This document shows positions 12,597-21,116 of a DNA stretch of 25,366 nucleotides, in pieces. This DNA is from a virus, in the IMG/VR virus record IMGVR_UViG_3300021379_001019, positions 1 to 25,366 of that record. One strand, given 5' to 3'. Positions within the stretch are counted from its first letter, which is position 1. Each line of letters starts with the position of its first letter. The notes beneath the pieces are model-generated. The model did not search any database. It was not told the origin of the DNA and was given only the letters and a program-made list of their open reading frames with translations. The position numbers and the translations under genes are program-made.

Positions 12597-13718
12597 ATGG
12601 CTAACACATTTTTAACCCCTCAAATAATTGCACAAGAAGCATTAGCAATTTTGAGAAACCAACTTATCTTTGCAGAATTAGTTCATACTGACTATGCAAA
12701 TGAGTTTGTTAAAGTAGGGGACACTATTACTGTGCGTAAACCAGCAGAGTTAATTGCAAAAGACTTTGCAGGTTCTATATCAGCACAAGACCTAACTGAA
12801 CAAGGAGTTACTGTTAAGTTAGACAAATTCAAAGATGTATCTGTAAGTATTACTTCACAACAAGCATCTTTAGAATTAAGAGATTTTGCAAGACAAGTTA
12901 TTGAACCTGCAATGGTTGCTTTAGCACAACAAATTGATGAGGACCTTGCTAACTTCATTTATGAAAAAGCAAGTGGGTCAGTATTGGCTTCTTCTGCAAC
13001 ACCATCAAATTTAGCAGACATTGCTAATGTTGGTAAAAAATTAGACATAGCAAAAGCACCATTACAAGAAAGACATTTAGTTCTTTCACCAGAACATAAG
13101 TATCGTTATGCCTTAACAGAGATTTTAACAAAAGTTAACTTCGCAGGTAGCAACGAAACTTTAAGAGAAGCATTACTTGGTAAAGTATATGGTATGCAAA
13201 CTTATATGAACCAAAACTTACCAGAAAGCACAAGTTCTGCTGTTGGTTCAGCTAAAGGGTCATTCAGCGTAGCATCTGCTTCAGGTGGTGCAGTTGCATT
13301 GAGTGGTTTATCAACTGCTACAGCAACTGTTAAAATCGGTGAAGGTTTTGTTTACGAAGGTATCTTATATAGATTTACTGCAAACGGAACAGGGTCATCA
13401 AACGCTATTGCTTCAATAGCAGTAAGCCCAGCTTTCCCAGCAGGAGTATCTGCAACTGAAGTTAGAATGGTTAGACTTTCAAGTTCAGTTGGTTTTCACA
13501 AGAACGCATTTGCTTTTGTAATTAGACCACTTGACTTACCAATGGGCGCACCAAGAGCATCTGTTGTTAACGGTGAAGGTTTATCAGTTAGAGTAGTTTA
13601 TGACTACGACCAATCAAGTAAAACTGATACAATTTCATTTGATGTGTTATATGGTATTGCATCATTAAGACCAGAATTGGCAGTTGCAATTCAAGATAAC
13701 TACACACCAACACCATAA
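12597..13718 (+). CDS. Major capsid protein, P22 coat-like
   Basis: The 373-aa coat protein forms the icosahedral shell. The start (FLTPQIIAQEALAILRNQL), then GDTITVRKP and a LDKFKDVSVSITSQQASLEL segment are typical of P22-type coat (HK97 fold) proteins. DFARQVIEPAMVALAQQID is the spine helix. Residues ~205-285 are a Ser/Ala/Gly-rich beta insertion (VASASGGAVALSGLSTATAT) at the place where P22 coat has its I-domain. The end (YGIASLRPELAVAIQDN) is typical. A strong GGAG site precedes ATG. Its codons, with more GC-rich choices and repeated favoured codons than neighbours, fit high expression. Confidence 0.9.
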   Translation: MANTFLTPQIIAQEALAILRNQLIFAELVHTDYANEFVKVGDTITVRKPAELIAKDFAGSISAQDLTEQGVTVKLDKFKDVSVSITSQQASLELRDFARQVIEPAMVALAQQIDEDLANFIYEKASGSVLASSATPSNLADIANVGKKLDIAKAPLQERHLVLSPEHKYRYALTEILTKVNFAGSNETLREALLGKVYGMQTYMNQNLPESTSSAVGSAKGSFSVASASGGAVALSGLSTATATVKIGEGFVYEGILYRFTANGTGSSNAIASIAVSPAFPAGVSATEVRMVRLSSSVGFHKNAFAFVIRPLDLPMGAPRASVVNGEGLSVRVVYDYDQSSKTDTISFDVLYGIASLRPELAVAIQDNYTPTP

Positions 13719-13737
13719 TAATATAATAGGCATATAT

Positions 13738-13760
13738 GGGTGGGTCTTTATGACCCCCCT
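13738..13760 (+). promoter_or_regulatory. GC-rich hairpin after the coat gene
   Basis: GGGTGGGTC (13738-13746) pairs with GACCCCCCT (13752-13760) around a five-base loop, with one T-C mismatch and a terminal G-U. It is by far the most GC-rich stem in this area. No T-run follows, so it is more likely an mRNA 3'-stabilising or partial-attenuation hairpin that raises coat output than a full terminator. Confidence 0.55.
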
Positions 13761-13787
13761 GTGTCTAAAAAATAAGGAGTATGAAAA

Positions 13788-14201
13788 ATGGCAATAACAA
13801 TTAGAACAGAACCTATGTATATAACAAAACAAAATTATTTAGATTTTAGTGGCATTGATTTGGCATTAGAATTGCAAGGTGCAAACTATGACAACCCAAG
13901 TGATATGGTTGACACATTTATTGTGAGGTTAGAAGAATGGGCTTTGTCATATCTGTTTATGAAGTTTGGAACTTCAACTACTTACCCAACAGATGATGAT
14001 GATGTTGCTATTTTTGATGCTGATGCCTTTTCATTGGGACTACTACATCAGATTGATTACTTAAGAAGAAATGGTGATTTATCTATACAGGCAGTAAGTC
14101 AAGGTAAAGTATTAGCACCAAATGCTTATATGGTTTGGAAGAACGCTGGTATGTGTAATCTTGCACATAAAAGAACAGAGAGGTTAGGGTATTGGGTGTA
14201 G
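13788..14201 (+). CDS. Head-tail connector (adaptor) protein
   Basis: A 137-aa protein directly after the coat gene, where the adaptor (SPP1 gp15-like) ring protein is expected. The helical make-up fits (DMVDTFIVRLEEWALSYLF, then FSLGLLHQIDYLRRNG), ending with an AYMVWKNAGMCNLAHKR segment. Sequence signatures are weak, so the assignment rests mainly on gene order, size and helix pattern. AAGGAG (13774-13779) supports ATG 13788. It overlaps the next gene by ten bases. Confidence 0.62.
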   Translation: MAITIRTEPMYITKQNYLDFSGIDLALELQGANYDNPSDMVDTFIVRLEEWALSYLFMKFGTSTTYPTDDDDVAIFDADAFSLGLLHQIDYLRRNGDLSIQAVSQGKVLAPNAYMVWKNAGMCNLAHKRTERLGYWV

Positions 14202-14548
14202 ACTTTAATCAATCAAGAAACAATAAATTTAATCGTAACAAGTGGTATAGCAGAGAGTATGTAAACAATATGAAGCTACAACAAAATGCAACATCTAATG
14301 GTGTCTTTTATAGCACAGATAAAATACCACTACAAAAACAAACTGTAGCAGTAGGTAATATTAAGAAAACTATTTTTACAGTTACGATAGAAACCAATGA
14401 TACTATAGATGATATGAATGTAGATGACTATGTTTTGTATAGTGGTGAGCTTTGGTTGGTTGATGACATCATAGCTAATGACTATAACACAGCGAAAGAG
14501 TTTTCTAAAAGACCAAGTTTTACAACAGAAATAAGGTTAAGAAAATAA
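14192..14548 (+). CDS. Head completion / stopper-like protein
   Basis: A 118-aa protein in the place of the stopper (SPP1 gp16-like). It has a basic, Asn-rich start and an almost all-beta second half (KQTVAVGNIKKTIFTVTIE, then DDYVLYSGELWLVDDI), which fits the beta-barrel of stopper proteins. The frame has only a TTG start (14192) inside the end of the previous gene, with a GAGAGG/GGTTAGGG purine stretch upstream, so translation is probably coupled. It joins the next gene at TAATG (14546-14550). Confidence 0.6.
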   Translation: MGVDFNQSRNNKFNRNKWYSREYVNNMKLQQNATSNGVFYSTDKIPLQKQTVAVGNIKKTIFTVTIETNDTIDDMNVDDYVLYSGELWLVDDIIANDYNTAKEFSKRPSFTTEIRLRK

Positions 14549-14886
14549 TGAAGTATAATTTTGATGGTAGTGAAGGTTTTGGTAATGCAGAAGATTTAGC
14601 AAGTAGTCAATTTTATTATTTATTGTTTACACAATTTTTATCAAATGCCCCACAACTTTCAGGAAACTTAATTAAAAATATTACACTTGAAGATTATGGT
14701 GATTATTTTAAAATCGTAATTTCTGGACCAACAAAACAAGGTTTTGATTATGCACAATATTTAAATCAAAAACAAACACCAACGAGAACCACGAGAAACA
14801 AAGGAAGTGTGTGGTATCAATGGGTAGAGAAAACTATCAAAGAAACAGCACAGGCTGTATCAGGGAGTGTGAAGTATGAACTATAA
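14548..14886 (+). CDS. Neck/tail completion protein (HK97 gp10-like candidate)
   Basis: A 112-aa protein with a helix (QFYYLLFTQFLSNAPQLSG), two strands (ITLEDYGDYFKIVISG) and DYAQYLNQ, then an aromatic and basic end with WYQWVEKTIKETAQAV. This order is what one sees in small neck proteins of the HK97 gp10 type. It is coupled to the previous gene (TAATG) and overlaps the next by eleven bases. Position and fold pattern support it more than sequence identity. Confidence 0.58.
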   Translation: MKYNFDGSEGFGNAEDLASSQFYYLLFTQFLSNAPQLSGNLIKNITLEDYGDYFKIVISGPTKQGFDYAQYLNQKQTPTRTTRNKGSVWYQWVEKTIKETAQAVSGSVKYEL

Positions 14887-15604
14887 ATCTTATTTAGAAG
14901 GACTATCATATTTTAGTGGTTATACAGTTACTGATGAATTGAACTATCAATACAATGGTTCTGGAAATGCACTTATAATTAAATATCTAAATGGAACAAA
15001 TTATAAAGACAGCAAAGTGCAACCGATACAACTTGCAGTTTATACAAACGATTTAGTTGCAACGAAAGCAACACTTGATACATTTACAAAAGAAAAAAAT
15101 AATGCACCATTTTATGATAGCCAAACACCAACAACATATGTGCAACAGATTTATTCAACGCCTTTATTGCTAACACCTTTTGACCCAACAGGAAATAATT
15201 ATACACATCAATTTATTATCAATGCAACTTTACTTACATCAGAGAATGTTAACGAAATAAAACAAGTATATATAGATGGTGTAGAGTATGAAACCACACA
15301 AAGAACATTAAGCTATGTGGCACAAGTTGATAATCAAAGAAATGCTAATGCTTATCTTAATACATCTAATGTAACTTATGGTAGTTTACAATTTAACTGC
15401 CAGATGATATTAAAAAATAATGCTTTAAATAATAAATTAAAATTGATAAGAACAGACAGTTCAGATTTAGATACAACCTTTACTGTTAAATTAGTTTATA
15501 GTTCAAACAATGTAGAAGAAACATATACTATGAAATTAAGCAATATGACAATCAATAGTGAGAACCAAAGCCTTCCAATCTTATCATTGTCATTTGTAAA
15601 ATAG
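14876..15604 (+). CDS. Tail/neck structural protein (242 aa), unrecognised
   Basis: A 242-aa, beta-rich protein. The first ~85 residues (YLEGLSYFSGYTVTDEL, GNALIIKYLNGTNYKDSK, then PIQLAVYTND) look like a tail-terminator type domain. The rest is a repeated strand pattern (FIINATLLTS, LQFNCQMILK, FTVKLVYSSN, LPILSLSFVK) like a tail-tube or baseplate beta sandwich. It may therefore be a fusion of tail-terminator and tube-like parts, or one ring protein; I cannot decide from sequence. It lies between neck genes and the small hydrophobic protein, ending eleven bases before it. Confidence 0.5.
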   Translation: MNYKSYLEGLSYFSGYTVTDELNYQYNGSGNALIIKYLNGTNYKDSKVQPIQLAVYTNDLVATKATLDTFTKEKNNAPFYDSQTPTTYVQQIYSTPLLLTPFDPTGNNYTHQFIINATLLTSENVNEIKQVYIDGVEYETTQRTLSYVAQVDNQRNANAYLNTSNVTYGSLQFNCQMILKNNALNNKLKLIRTDSSDLDTTFTVKLVYSSNNVEETYTMKLSNMTINSENQSLPILSLSFVK

Positions 15605-15615
15605 GAGTGTGAGTT

Positions 15616-16044
15616 ATGCCAGATATTGAAGTCATCATACGAAAAGGGACAAGTGCTGATGGTGTATCACAAACAGAAGCATCATCATCAGCAACAGGTG
15701 AAGCCCAAGTAAATAAAAAAGAAAAAGGCAAAACAAGTGTGCAACAAGGTGCAATCAATACTGCCCTTTTACAAGTAGGACAACAAATGGTATCACAAGG
15801 CATCAATCAATATGCAAACTTAACAGGTGATTATGTTAGTTCAGAAACTTTAAATGCAATTACAAGCATAGGTTCTGATATTGCAACAATCGCAGTTGGT
15901 GGTCCTGCAGGTGTAGTTGCAGTAGCTGGTAAATATGCAATTCAATTTGCAACAGCTTTTGCAGAACAATCAAGGAAAATACAAGAACACAACTTTACAA
16001 AAGAAAGATTGGGTCGTATATCAACAGGGGGAAGTAGATACTAA
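15616..16044 (+). CDS. Small tail protein with a hydrophobic glycine-rich segment (142 aa)
   Basis: A 142-aa protein with a polar Ser/Glu/Lys-rich start, a Gln-rich amphipathic helix (TALLQVGQQMVSQGINQY), then a long Ala/Gly/Val segment (SDIATIAVGGPAGVVAVAG) and a basic end. The hydrophobic part could insert into a membrane or line a pore. It stands where a tape-measure gene would be, but at 142 aa it could only span a very short tail. It may be an ejection or membrane-channel protein. Starts behind GGAG; joined to the hub gene by TAATG. Confidence 0.52.
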   Translation: MPDIEVIIRKGTSADGVSQTEASSSATGEAQVNKKEKGKTSVQQGAINTALLQVGQQMVSQGINQYANLTGDYVSSETLNAITSIGSDIATIAVGGPAGVVAVAGKYAIQFATAFAEQSRKIQEHNFTKERLGRISTGGSRY

Positions 16045-18638
16045 TGCCAACAATTAACTCTGTAGTATTAAAAAGAACAGGCTTTAGTGATTTAACTTTA
16101 CCATTTAAGTATGGTATCACAGTTAAAGAAGTTTTAAATCAAGACTTGGACACAGGTTCTTTAGTCATAGTTAAAACAAATGAGTTAGATATAGAACCTT
16201 TTGATATTATAAAAATAACATATCAAACAATAAAAACATTATATTTTTATGTTGGAACAATACAATCAAAAATAATTAAATTTGGAACAACAAAACAATA
16301 TCAATATGATATAGGACTTGTATCTATGACCACAGAACTTCAAAGAATAGTATTGCCAAGTAGAAGCATCACACAAAGTTTAGATGGAAATAATGATTAC
16401 ACCATAAAAGAAATTATGGAGAACTACTTGGAAATGTATGCACCACAATTTACATTGACAACTTCATTGATACAAAAATTAGGAACTACAAAAGCACCAG
16501 AACAACAATGGAATAGACCCACTTTATTTGAAGTATTTAACGATTTATTAAAGCCTCTTGGTAGTGTAGTCAGAGTATTATATTTAAGCACAAATGCAAA
16601 GGTAATTGACTTTCTTGATTTAGATGAAGAAGGTAGTGCAATAGATGAAACAAAAATTCAAAATTTAGAAATTAGACAAGACCTTACAGAGTATGCAAGT
16701 GAAATAGAAATAGATGCACAAAATGTATATAACAAAAATGCTATTACACATACACCAGAAAGATATGTAGCAAAGACAATAGACCAAGCATTAGTTACTG
16801 ACTTAAATCAACAAATTGTTTTGAACAAACCTATCTTTGATGTTGAAAAAGTTACTTGCACTTTTGTTTACCCAGACACAAATGCTGGTGGTATTTTAAA
16901 AAAATTTACAGTTGATATAACACATAGAGTTGTAAATAAAAAAGTATGGGACACTTTAACACCAAGTAATCTTTCAGGTTATGTAACAGACACATCAACA
17001 GTAAAATATCAAAGAAACTATGTGTATTTTGAAGAAGGTAAAAATGTTATTGAATTAGGCTTTAAAGAAGATGATTGGTTGGGTTGGATAACCGTTGATA
17101 ATAGAGCTATACAAAATGTTATATATCATAGTTTAACAGATGCAGGTCAGACAACAATTAGAAATATGTTAGGAACAGGACAATTCAATGGTGGGTTATA
17201 TGAAAAAGCAGTCTTTAATGTGGAATATTTAACCACAGACAACATTTTATTTAGAGTTAAGAAAGATACACCAACCAGAAATAAAAGTGTCTTAATTAGT
17301 TCACAAGAAAGTTCAATTATAGATAGCGAAAATTTTGGAAAACAACAACAAGAGTTTGTTAATAGAATTGGTAATAGAGAAATGACAATTACAGGTAGGT
17401 ATGATAATTATGATGACATACCAGACCTTAAAGATTACATAGATGATTTTGTTTTAGTAGAAAGAGAAATACAGATACACGAAAGCCACTACAATTTCAA
17501 AGGAACAATGAGTGAGTTTTATAGTAAAGACAATATGTTTGCAGGTATCAATAGTGAAAGAAAATATTTTTCTGTTGCAACACCAGAAGAAGCATTTATA
17601 TCAAATCATTTAACACAAGTTGATTTAACTATAAGTAATAATGATGAAGCACACACAGGTTGGGAAAACGAAATAGAAAAATATGTGGTTGAAAACTTTG
17701 GTAAAAAAGATAAATATATTCAAGGTGCATTAGTTCTTACAGATGAAACACAAACACAAACACCATCAGGACAAGAAAAGAATGAATTGCTTTTAGAAGT
17801 TACACCACACGCTATAGGTAAATCAATTATTCTTACAATGCAAATGGGTGATAACTTTAATAGTCATTTTGCTTTACAAAATGTGAGTGGTAGTAGGTTG
17901 TCAAAATATATACCTTATGTAGATGACAATGGTAGATTTGAAGAAATAAAAATACAATTATATAGATGGGACAATGCTTATGCACATAGAGGTTTTGTTT
18001 TTAAACCTTATCAAATAAACCCAAATAACTTTACTTCAGGTGCAAGTTTTACAAATCAAAATTTATTTAATCACGCTTCTGAAGATAGTGCAAGATTGCC
18101 AGAGATACAATATGAAAGTGATTATACTGATGTTGATAGTAACAATAACCCAACTATATTTACATATGATGTAATAAATAATTATGCGAGAGTATTTACA
18201 ACAGGAACTTCAAGCAATTTTTATGTAAAGAGATACAAAGATAATAGAGAAATTACACACGAAACAATACAATTTAATTTTAGAACAAGTGTAAGTGGTA
18301 ATGGTAGCACACAACAAATTTTTATTACAAATGAGTTTGCCAAATATACACCATTCATTTTTAATGGCACAACAGACTATGATTTTAGAATTGCTTATTC
18401 AACTACATTAAAGTATAATAGAGATAGTAAAACTTACAAAGGAACATTGATGACAAATACTATAGCAGAAATATCAGTAAGTGGGAATGAATTGAGTATT
18501 ATAGATAAATCACCAAGCACTACTTGGTCAACAGTTAAAAATGGTATAGCAAGTTATGCAATATGTGATGCAAGTGGAAATATACTTATAGCAGTAAATA
18601 AAAGTGGGACATATGAGCCACTATATATTAACAGGTAA
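16044..18638 (+). CDS. Large tail hub / tail-tip protein candidate (864 aa)
   Basis: An 864-aa protein. The first ~240 residues alternate strands and short helices (FDIIKITYQTIKTLYFYVG, QYQYDIGLVSMTTELQRIV, then PTLFEVFNDLLKPLG), a pattern like gp27/Tal-type hubs of tail tips. The region 'LVSMTTELQRIVLPSRSIT' followed by a helix-and-strand block is typical of these. The remainder is beta-rich and ends with a Ser/Asn/Thr-rich strand domain, probably carbohydrate- or cell-surface-facing. Placement before fiber genes agrees. No clear peptidase or lysozyme motif is visible. It follows the 142-aa gene through TAATG. Confidence 0.58.
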   Translation: MPTINSVVLKRTGFSDLTLPFKYGITVKEVLNQDLDTGSLVIVKTNELDIEPFDIIKITYQTIKTLYFYVGTIQSKIIKFGTTKQYQYDIGLVSMTTELQRIVLPSRSITQSLDGNNDYTIKEIMENYLEMYAPQFTLTTSLIQKLGTTKAPEQQWNRPTLFEVFNDLLKPLGSVVRVLYLSTNAKVIDFLDLDEEGSAIDETKIQNLEIRQDLTEYASEIEIDAQNVYNKNAITHTPERYVAKTIDQALVTDLNQQIVLNKPIFDVEKVTCTFVYPDTNAGGILKKFTVDITHRVVNKKVWDTLTPSNLSGYVTDTSTVKYQRNYVYFEEGKNVIELGFKEDDWLGWITVDNRAIQNVIYHSLTDAGQTTIRNMLGTGQFNGGLYEKAVFNVEYLTTDNILFRVKKDTPTRNKSVLISSQESSIIDSENFGKQQQEFVNRIGNREMTITGRYDNYDDIPDLKDYIDDFVLVEREIQIHESHYNFKGTMSEFYSKDNMFAGINSERKYFSVATPEEAFISNHLTQVDLTISNNDEAHTGWENEIEKYVVENFGKKDKYIQGALVLTDETQTQTPSGQEKNELLLEVTPHAIGKSIILTMQMGDNFNSHFALQNVSGSRLSKYIPYVDDNGRFEEIKIQLYRWDNAYAHRGFVFKPYQINPNNFTSGASFTNQNLFNHASEDSARLPEIQYESDYTDVDSNNNPTIFTYDVINNYARVFTTGTSSNFYVKRYKDNREITHETIQFNFRTSVSGNGSTQQIFITNEFAKYTPFIFNGTTDYDFRIAYSTTLKYNRDSKTYKGTLMTNTIAEISVSGNELSIIDKSPSTTWSTVKNGIASYAICDASGNILIAVNKSGTYEPLYINR

Positions 18639-18650
18639 GGGGGTGAATAA

Positions 18651-19718
18651 ATGGCTAATATAAATTTTGAATATGACAACGAAGATTTAACATTAGAAAC
18701 CATAGCAGACAATGGCAATGCTTTAAATCAAGGACAGACAGACAGCATAGAGTTTAGATTATATTTCTTTAATTATTCAACAGATGGAAATGGTAACATA
18801 GTTAAGACAGATGCTTTAACAAATGACAATATGATTGCTGAAACCTGTTTGTTAAATATAGAAAGACCAGATGGTTCTTCTTCAAACAACATAGCAACAT
18901 CACCTGTGTTTGATGCCACACCAAAGTATTTTAAATTTGTTATAAGTGATTGGGTTACAGCACAATCTGGAACAATACAAGTTACTTCTAAAAGATACAA
19001 CCCTGTTACAGATGTTACAAGAACTTTTGGAACAGCAAACTTAAATGTAAATGCAAGTTCATCACAAAGCACAGACACTATAGAAGATACACAATATCAA
19101 GCACTTGTAAGTTATTTAGCAACTCAAGGAAGTGGCAGACAACAGGTGAGAGCAAGTGGAACAATAGATGCTTTGGACTTGGTTATGTTTGTTGGAACTG
19201 TTGGCGCAAGTGGTAAATTGTTAGTTGCAAAAGCAAGTCAAACAGGCACACCAAATATTAAAGACAGCCCAGAATATAAATTTGGAATTGCTTTGACAAG
19301 TGCTACAAACAATCAAGACTTCTATGTGCAAACTGTAGGTCTTATAGATAATGTAGATACAAGTGGGTTTATAGAAGGAAGTATATTAGTTCCAAGTGCT
19401 ACAGTCGCTGGTGGACTAATAGAAGCAACAGATGCTAATGCACCAGAAGCCCCACTTAATAGAACACCGATTTGTGCAGTAATTTATTCACATCAAAATC
19501 AAGGCATCTTATATGTAAGACCAACGATTTTTCCAAAGATGAGCCAAGTCAAAGATGTGTATATAGACAACAGCCAACTAACACAAGGACAAGGTTTAAT
19601 TTGGAACAATACAAATAGTAGGTTTGAAGCAGGTTTTAGTGGTGGTGTTTTCTATGATGACAACTTACCAGCCGAAGCAGATAGATTTCAAAACTTAACA
19701 TATTTTGATGAAGATTAG
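18651..19718 (+). CDS. Baseplate/fiber protein with fiber-head-like domain (355 aa)
   Basis: A 355-aa protein starting MANINFEYDNEDLTLETIAD, an upper-baseplate-like beta domain (~1-140, ending SGTIQVTSKRYNPVTD). A short helix (TIEDTQYQALVSYLATQ) leads to a second domain (~165-300) with V-x-ASGTIDALDLVMFVGTVG, FYVQTVGLIDNVDTSGF and GILYVRPTIF. That second pattern is common in phage fibers and head decoration proteins of the 'capsule' type. The end (LTQGQGLIWNNTNSRFEAG) is a familiar fiber linker. Strong GGGGGTGA site before ATG. Confidence 0.62.
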   Translation: MANINFEYDNEDLTLETIADNGNALNQGQTDSIEFRLYFFNYSTDGNGNIVKTDALTNDNMIAETCLLNIERPDGSSSNNIATSPVFDATPKYFKFVISDWVTAQSGTIQVTSKRYNPVTDVTRTFGTANLNVNASSSQSTDTIEDTQYQALVSYLATQGSGRQQVRASGTIDALDLVMFVGTVGASGKLLVAKASQTGTPNIKDSPEYKFGIALTSATNNQDFYVQTVGLIDNVDTSGFIEGSILVPSATVAGGLIEATDANAPEAPLNRTPICAVIYSHQNQGILYVRPTIFPKMSQVKDVYIDNSQLTQGQGLIWNNTNSRFEAGFSGGVFYDDNLPAEADRFQNLTYFDED

Positions 19719-19731
19719 GGGGTAAAAAAAT

Positions 19732-20079
19732 ATGACAAAAGCAGAGTTAGAAAAATTAGTTGCCAAACAAGAAAGGCAATTAGAAGAATATAAACAGCGT
19801 ATGATAATAGCAGAAGATAATGCAGAGGTTCATAAAAAAGCAAGTTATGAACAAGCAAAAAAAGATAGAGAAAGGCAAAAAGAATTTGAAGTCAGTAAAA
19901 TGCAATATGAAAAATTATCAACATCTTACAATAATTTAGCCAAAATATTTGATGAGTATATGTCAATAGGTAAAAACACTCTATCACAATTACAAGGTTT
20001 AACAAAAGCAAGTGTGATGCTTGAAAAACATATCACACAAAAAATAAAAAATTTCAATGAAGGAGTTGAAGAAAAATGA
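19732..20079 (+). CDS. Coiled-coil protein (115 aa)
   Basis: A 115-aa, almost entirely helical protein with a Lys/Glu-rich coiled coil from residue 2 to about 70 (ELEKLVAKQERQLEEYKQR) and a second helix with hydrophobic spacing (LSQLQGLTKASVMLEKHIT). It lies between two fiber-type genes and is coupled to the next by ATGA (20076-20079), so it may be a fiber-linked structural part or a trimerisation/assembly helper. No family recognised. GGGGG precedes ATG. Confidence 0.62.
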   Translation: MTKAELEKLVAKQERQLEEYKQRMIIAEDNAEVHKKASYEQAKKDRERQKEFEVSKMQYEKLSTSYNNLAKIFDEYMSIGKNTLSQLQGLTKASVMLEKHITQKIKNFNEGVEEK

Positions 20080-21098
20080 TTATAAAAAAATGGAACACAG
20101 CAAATGGGGGTTCTTGGCAAGAGCAATACCCAAAAACATTGGAAACAATGATTTATGATAGTAATAATACATCAACAAGTTTATTTCTAAATGGTAAATT
20201 AAAACAAGCATATTTGCCAGATGTAGTTTTTGGTGGTATGACTGTAGTAGGAACGATTGCAGTAATAGGCTCACCAAGTTCACCTGTGGCTTTACATAAT
20301 CTTATAAATGGTAGTTTATCAGGTTATGGTATATCAACATTAGATGCTTTTACAGGAAGAAATTATGATAATAATGATTATGATGATGATGGTGCAAGAT
20401 ACATTGGACACTATTGGATTGTTTCAACATCAGGAATATCACTATATGATAATAGCACAACAGATGAAATGGTTTGGAGTGTAGCATTTGATGATGGGGT
20501 TTCACCTGTTACTTCAGGTAACTATCAAAACTATTTAGCATTAGAAGCTGGTGATTGGGTAGTTATTACAGGTTGGGACAATACAAACAAAAGATGGAAG
20601 GTAAGTGTAGTTAATAATACTTATGGTAATGCAACGACTTCAAGTAAAGGTGTTGTTGAATTAGCAACAGCTACAGAAGTAGGTGATGGAACATCAACAA
20701 CTTTAGTAGCAAGTGTGAAAGATATTAAAGATACATATTCTTTACTAACTCACACACACGACGATACAGTTATTGATATGAGCCAAGCATATAGCAACAT
20801 TGGTTCAGTAAGCACAGACCATTTAGACGATGTATTGACAGACATAGATGGTATATTAGGAACTAACACATCTAACATATCAACTAATGCAACTAACATC
20901 TCAACCAACACATCTAACATATCAACCAACACATCTAACATTTCAACTAATACATCTAACATATCAACTAACACAAGTAACATATCAACTAATGCTTCAG
21001 ACATAACAACTTTGGAAGGAAGAAAAGAAGTGTTTGTTCAAACATCAGCAAACACACCAACAGCAAATCAAGCAAATGATTTATGGTTTGTAATATAA
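20076..21098 (+). CDS. Tail fiber with heptad-repeat stalk (340 aa)
   Basis: A 340-aa fiber protein. The N-terminal unit I-K-K-W-N-T-A-N-G-G-S-W resembles that of the next fiber (IKKYNSTNQQW), a likely shared docking element. A beta-rich domain (~50-190) contains aromatic and Asp-rich turns (DYDDDGARYIGHYWIVS, AGDWVVITGWDNTNKRW). A KGVVELATATEVGDG segment (~193-208) follows, a well-known part of tail fibers. Residues 268-309 are six heptads of the form ISTNTSN, a predicted trimeric coiled coil. The C-terminal tail (TPTANQANDLWFVI) is a short capping region. ATGA coupling to the coiled-coil gene. Confidence 0.76.
   Translation: MIIKKWNTANGGSWQEQYPKTLETMIYDSNNTSTSLFLNGKLKQAYLPDVVFGGMTVVGTIAVIGSPSSPVALHNLINGSLSGYGISTLDAFTGRNYDNNDYDDDGARYIGHYWIVSTSGISLYDNSTTDEMVWSVAFDDGVSPVTSGNYQNYLALEAGDWVVITGWDNTNKRWKVSVVNNTYGNATTSSKGVVELATATEVGDGTSTTLVASVKDIKDTYSLLTHTHDDTVIDMSQAYSNIGSVSTDHLDDVLTDIDGILGTNTSNISTNATNISTNTSNISTNTSNISTNTSNISTNTSNISTNASDITTLEGRKEVFVQTSANTPTANQANDLWFVI
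20877..21002 (+). repeat. Six 21-base repeats encoding IxxNTxx heptads
   Basis: Six tandem 21-base units in frame with the fiber gene encode I-S-T-N-(T/A)-(S/T)-(N/D). Synonymous changes between units (aac/aat, act/acc, ata/atc/att) are frequent, so the repeats are maintained at protein level. Ile at position a and Asn at d, with Thr after it, is the N@d motif of trimeric stalks. Confidence 0.85.
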
Positions 21099-21116
21099 CA
21101 AGGAGTGTGATGCTAT

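Noticed and set aside
13738-13760. Rho-independent terminator after the coat gene
   Set aside because: The stem is strong, but the following bases TGTGTCTAAAA contain no T-run.
20866-21002. CRISPR-like repeat array
   Set aside because: The 21-base units are contiguous, in frame, diverged by silent changes and encode protein heptads; there are no spacers.
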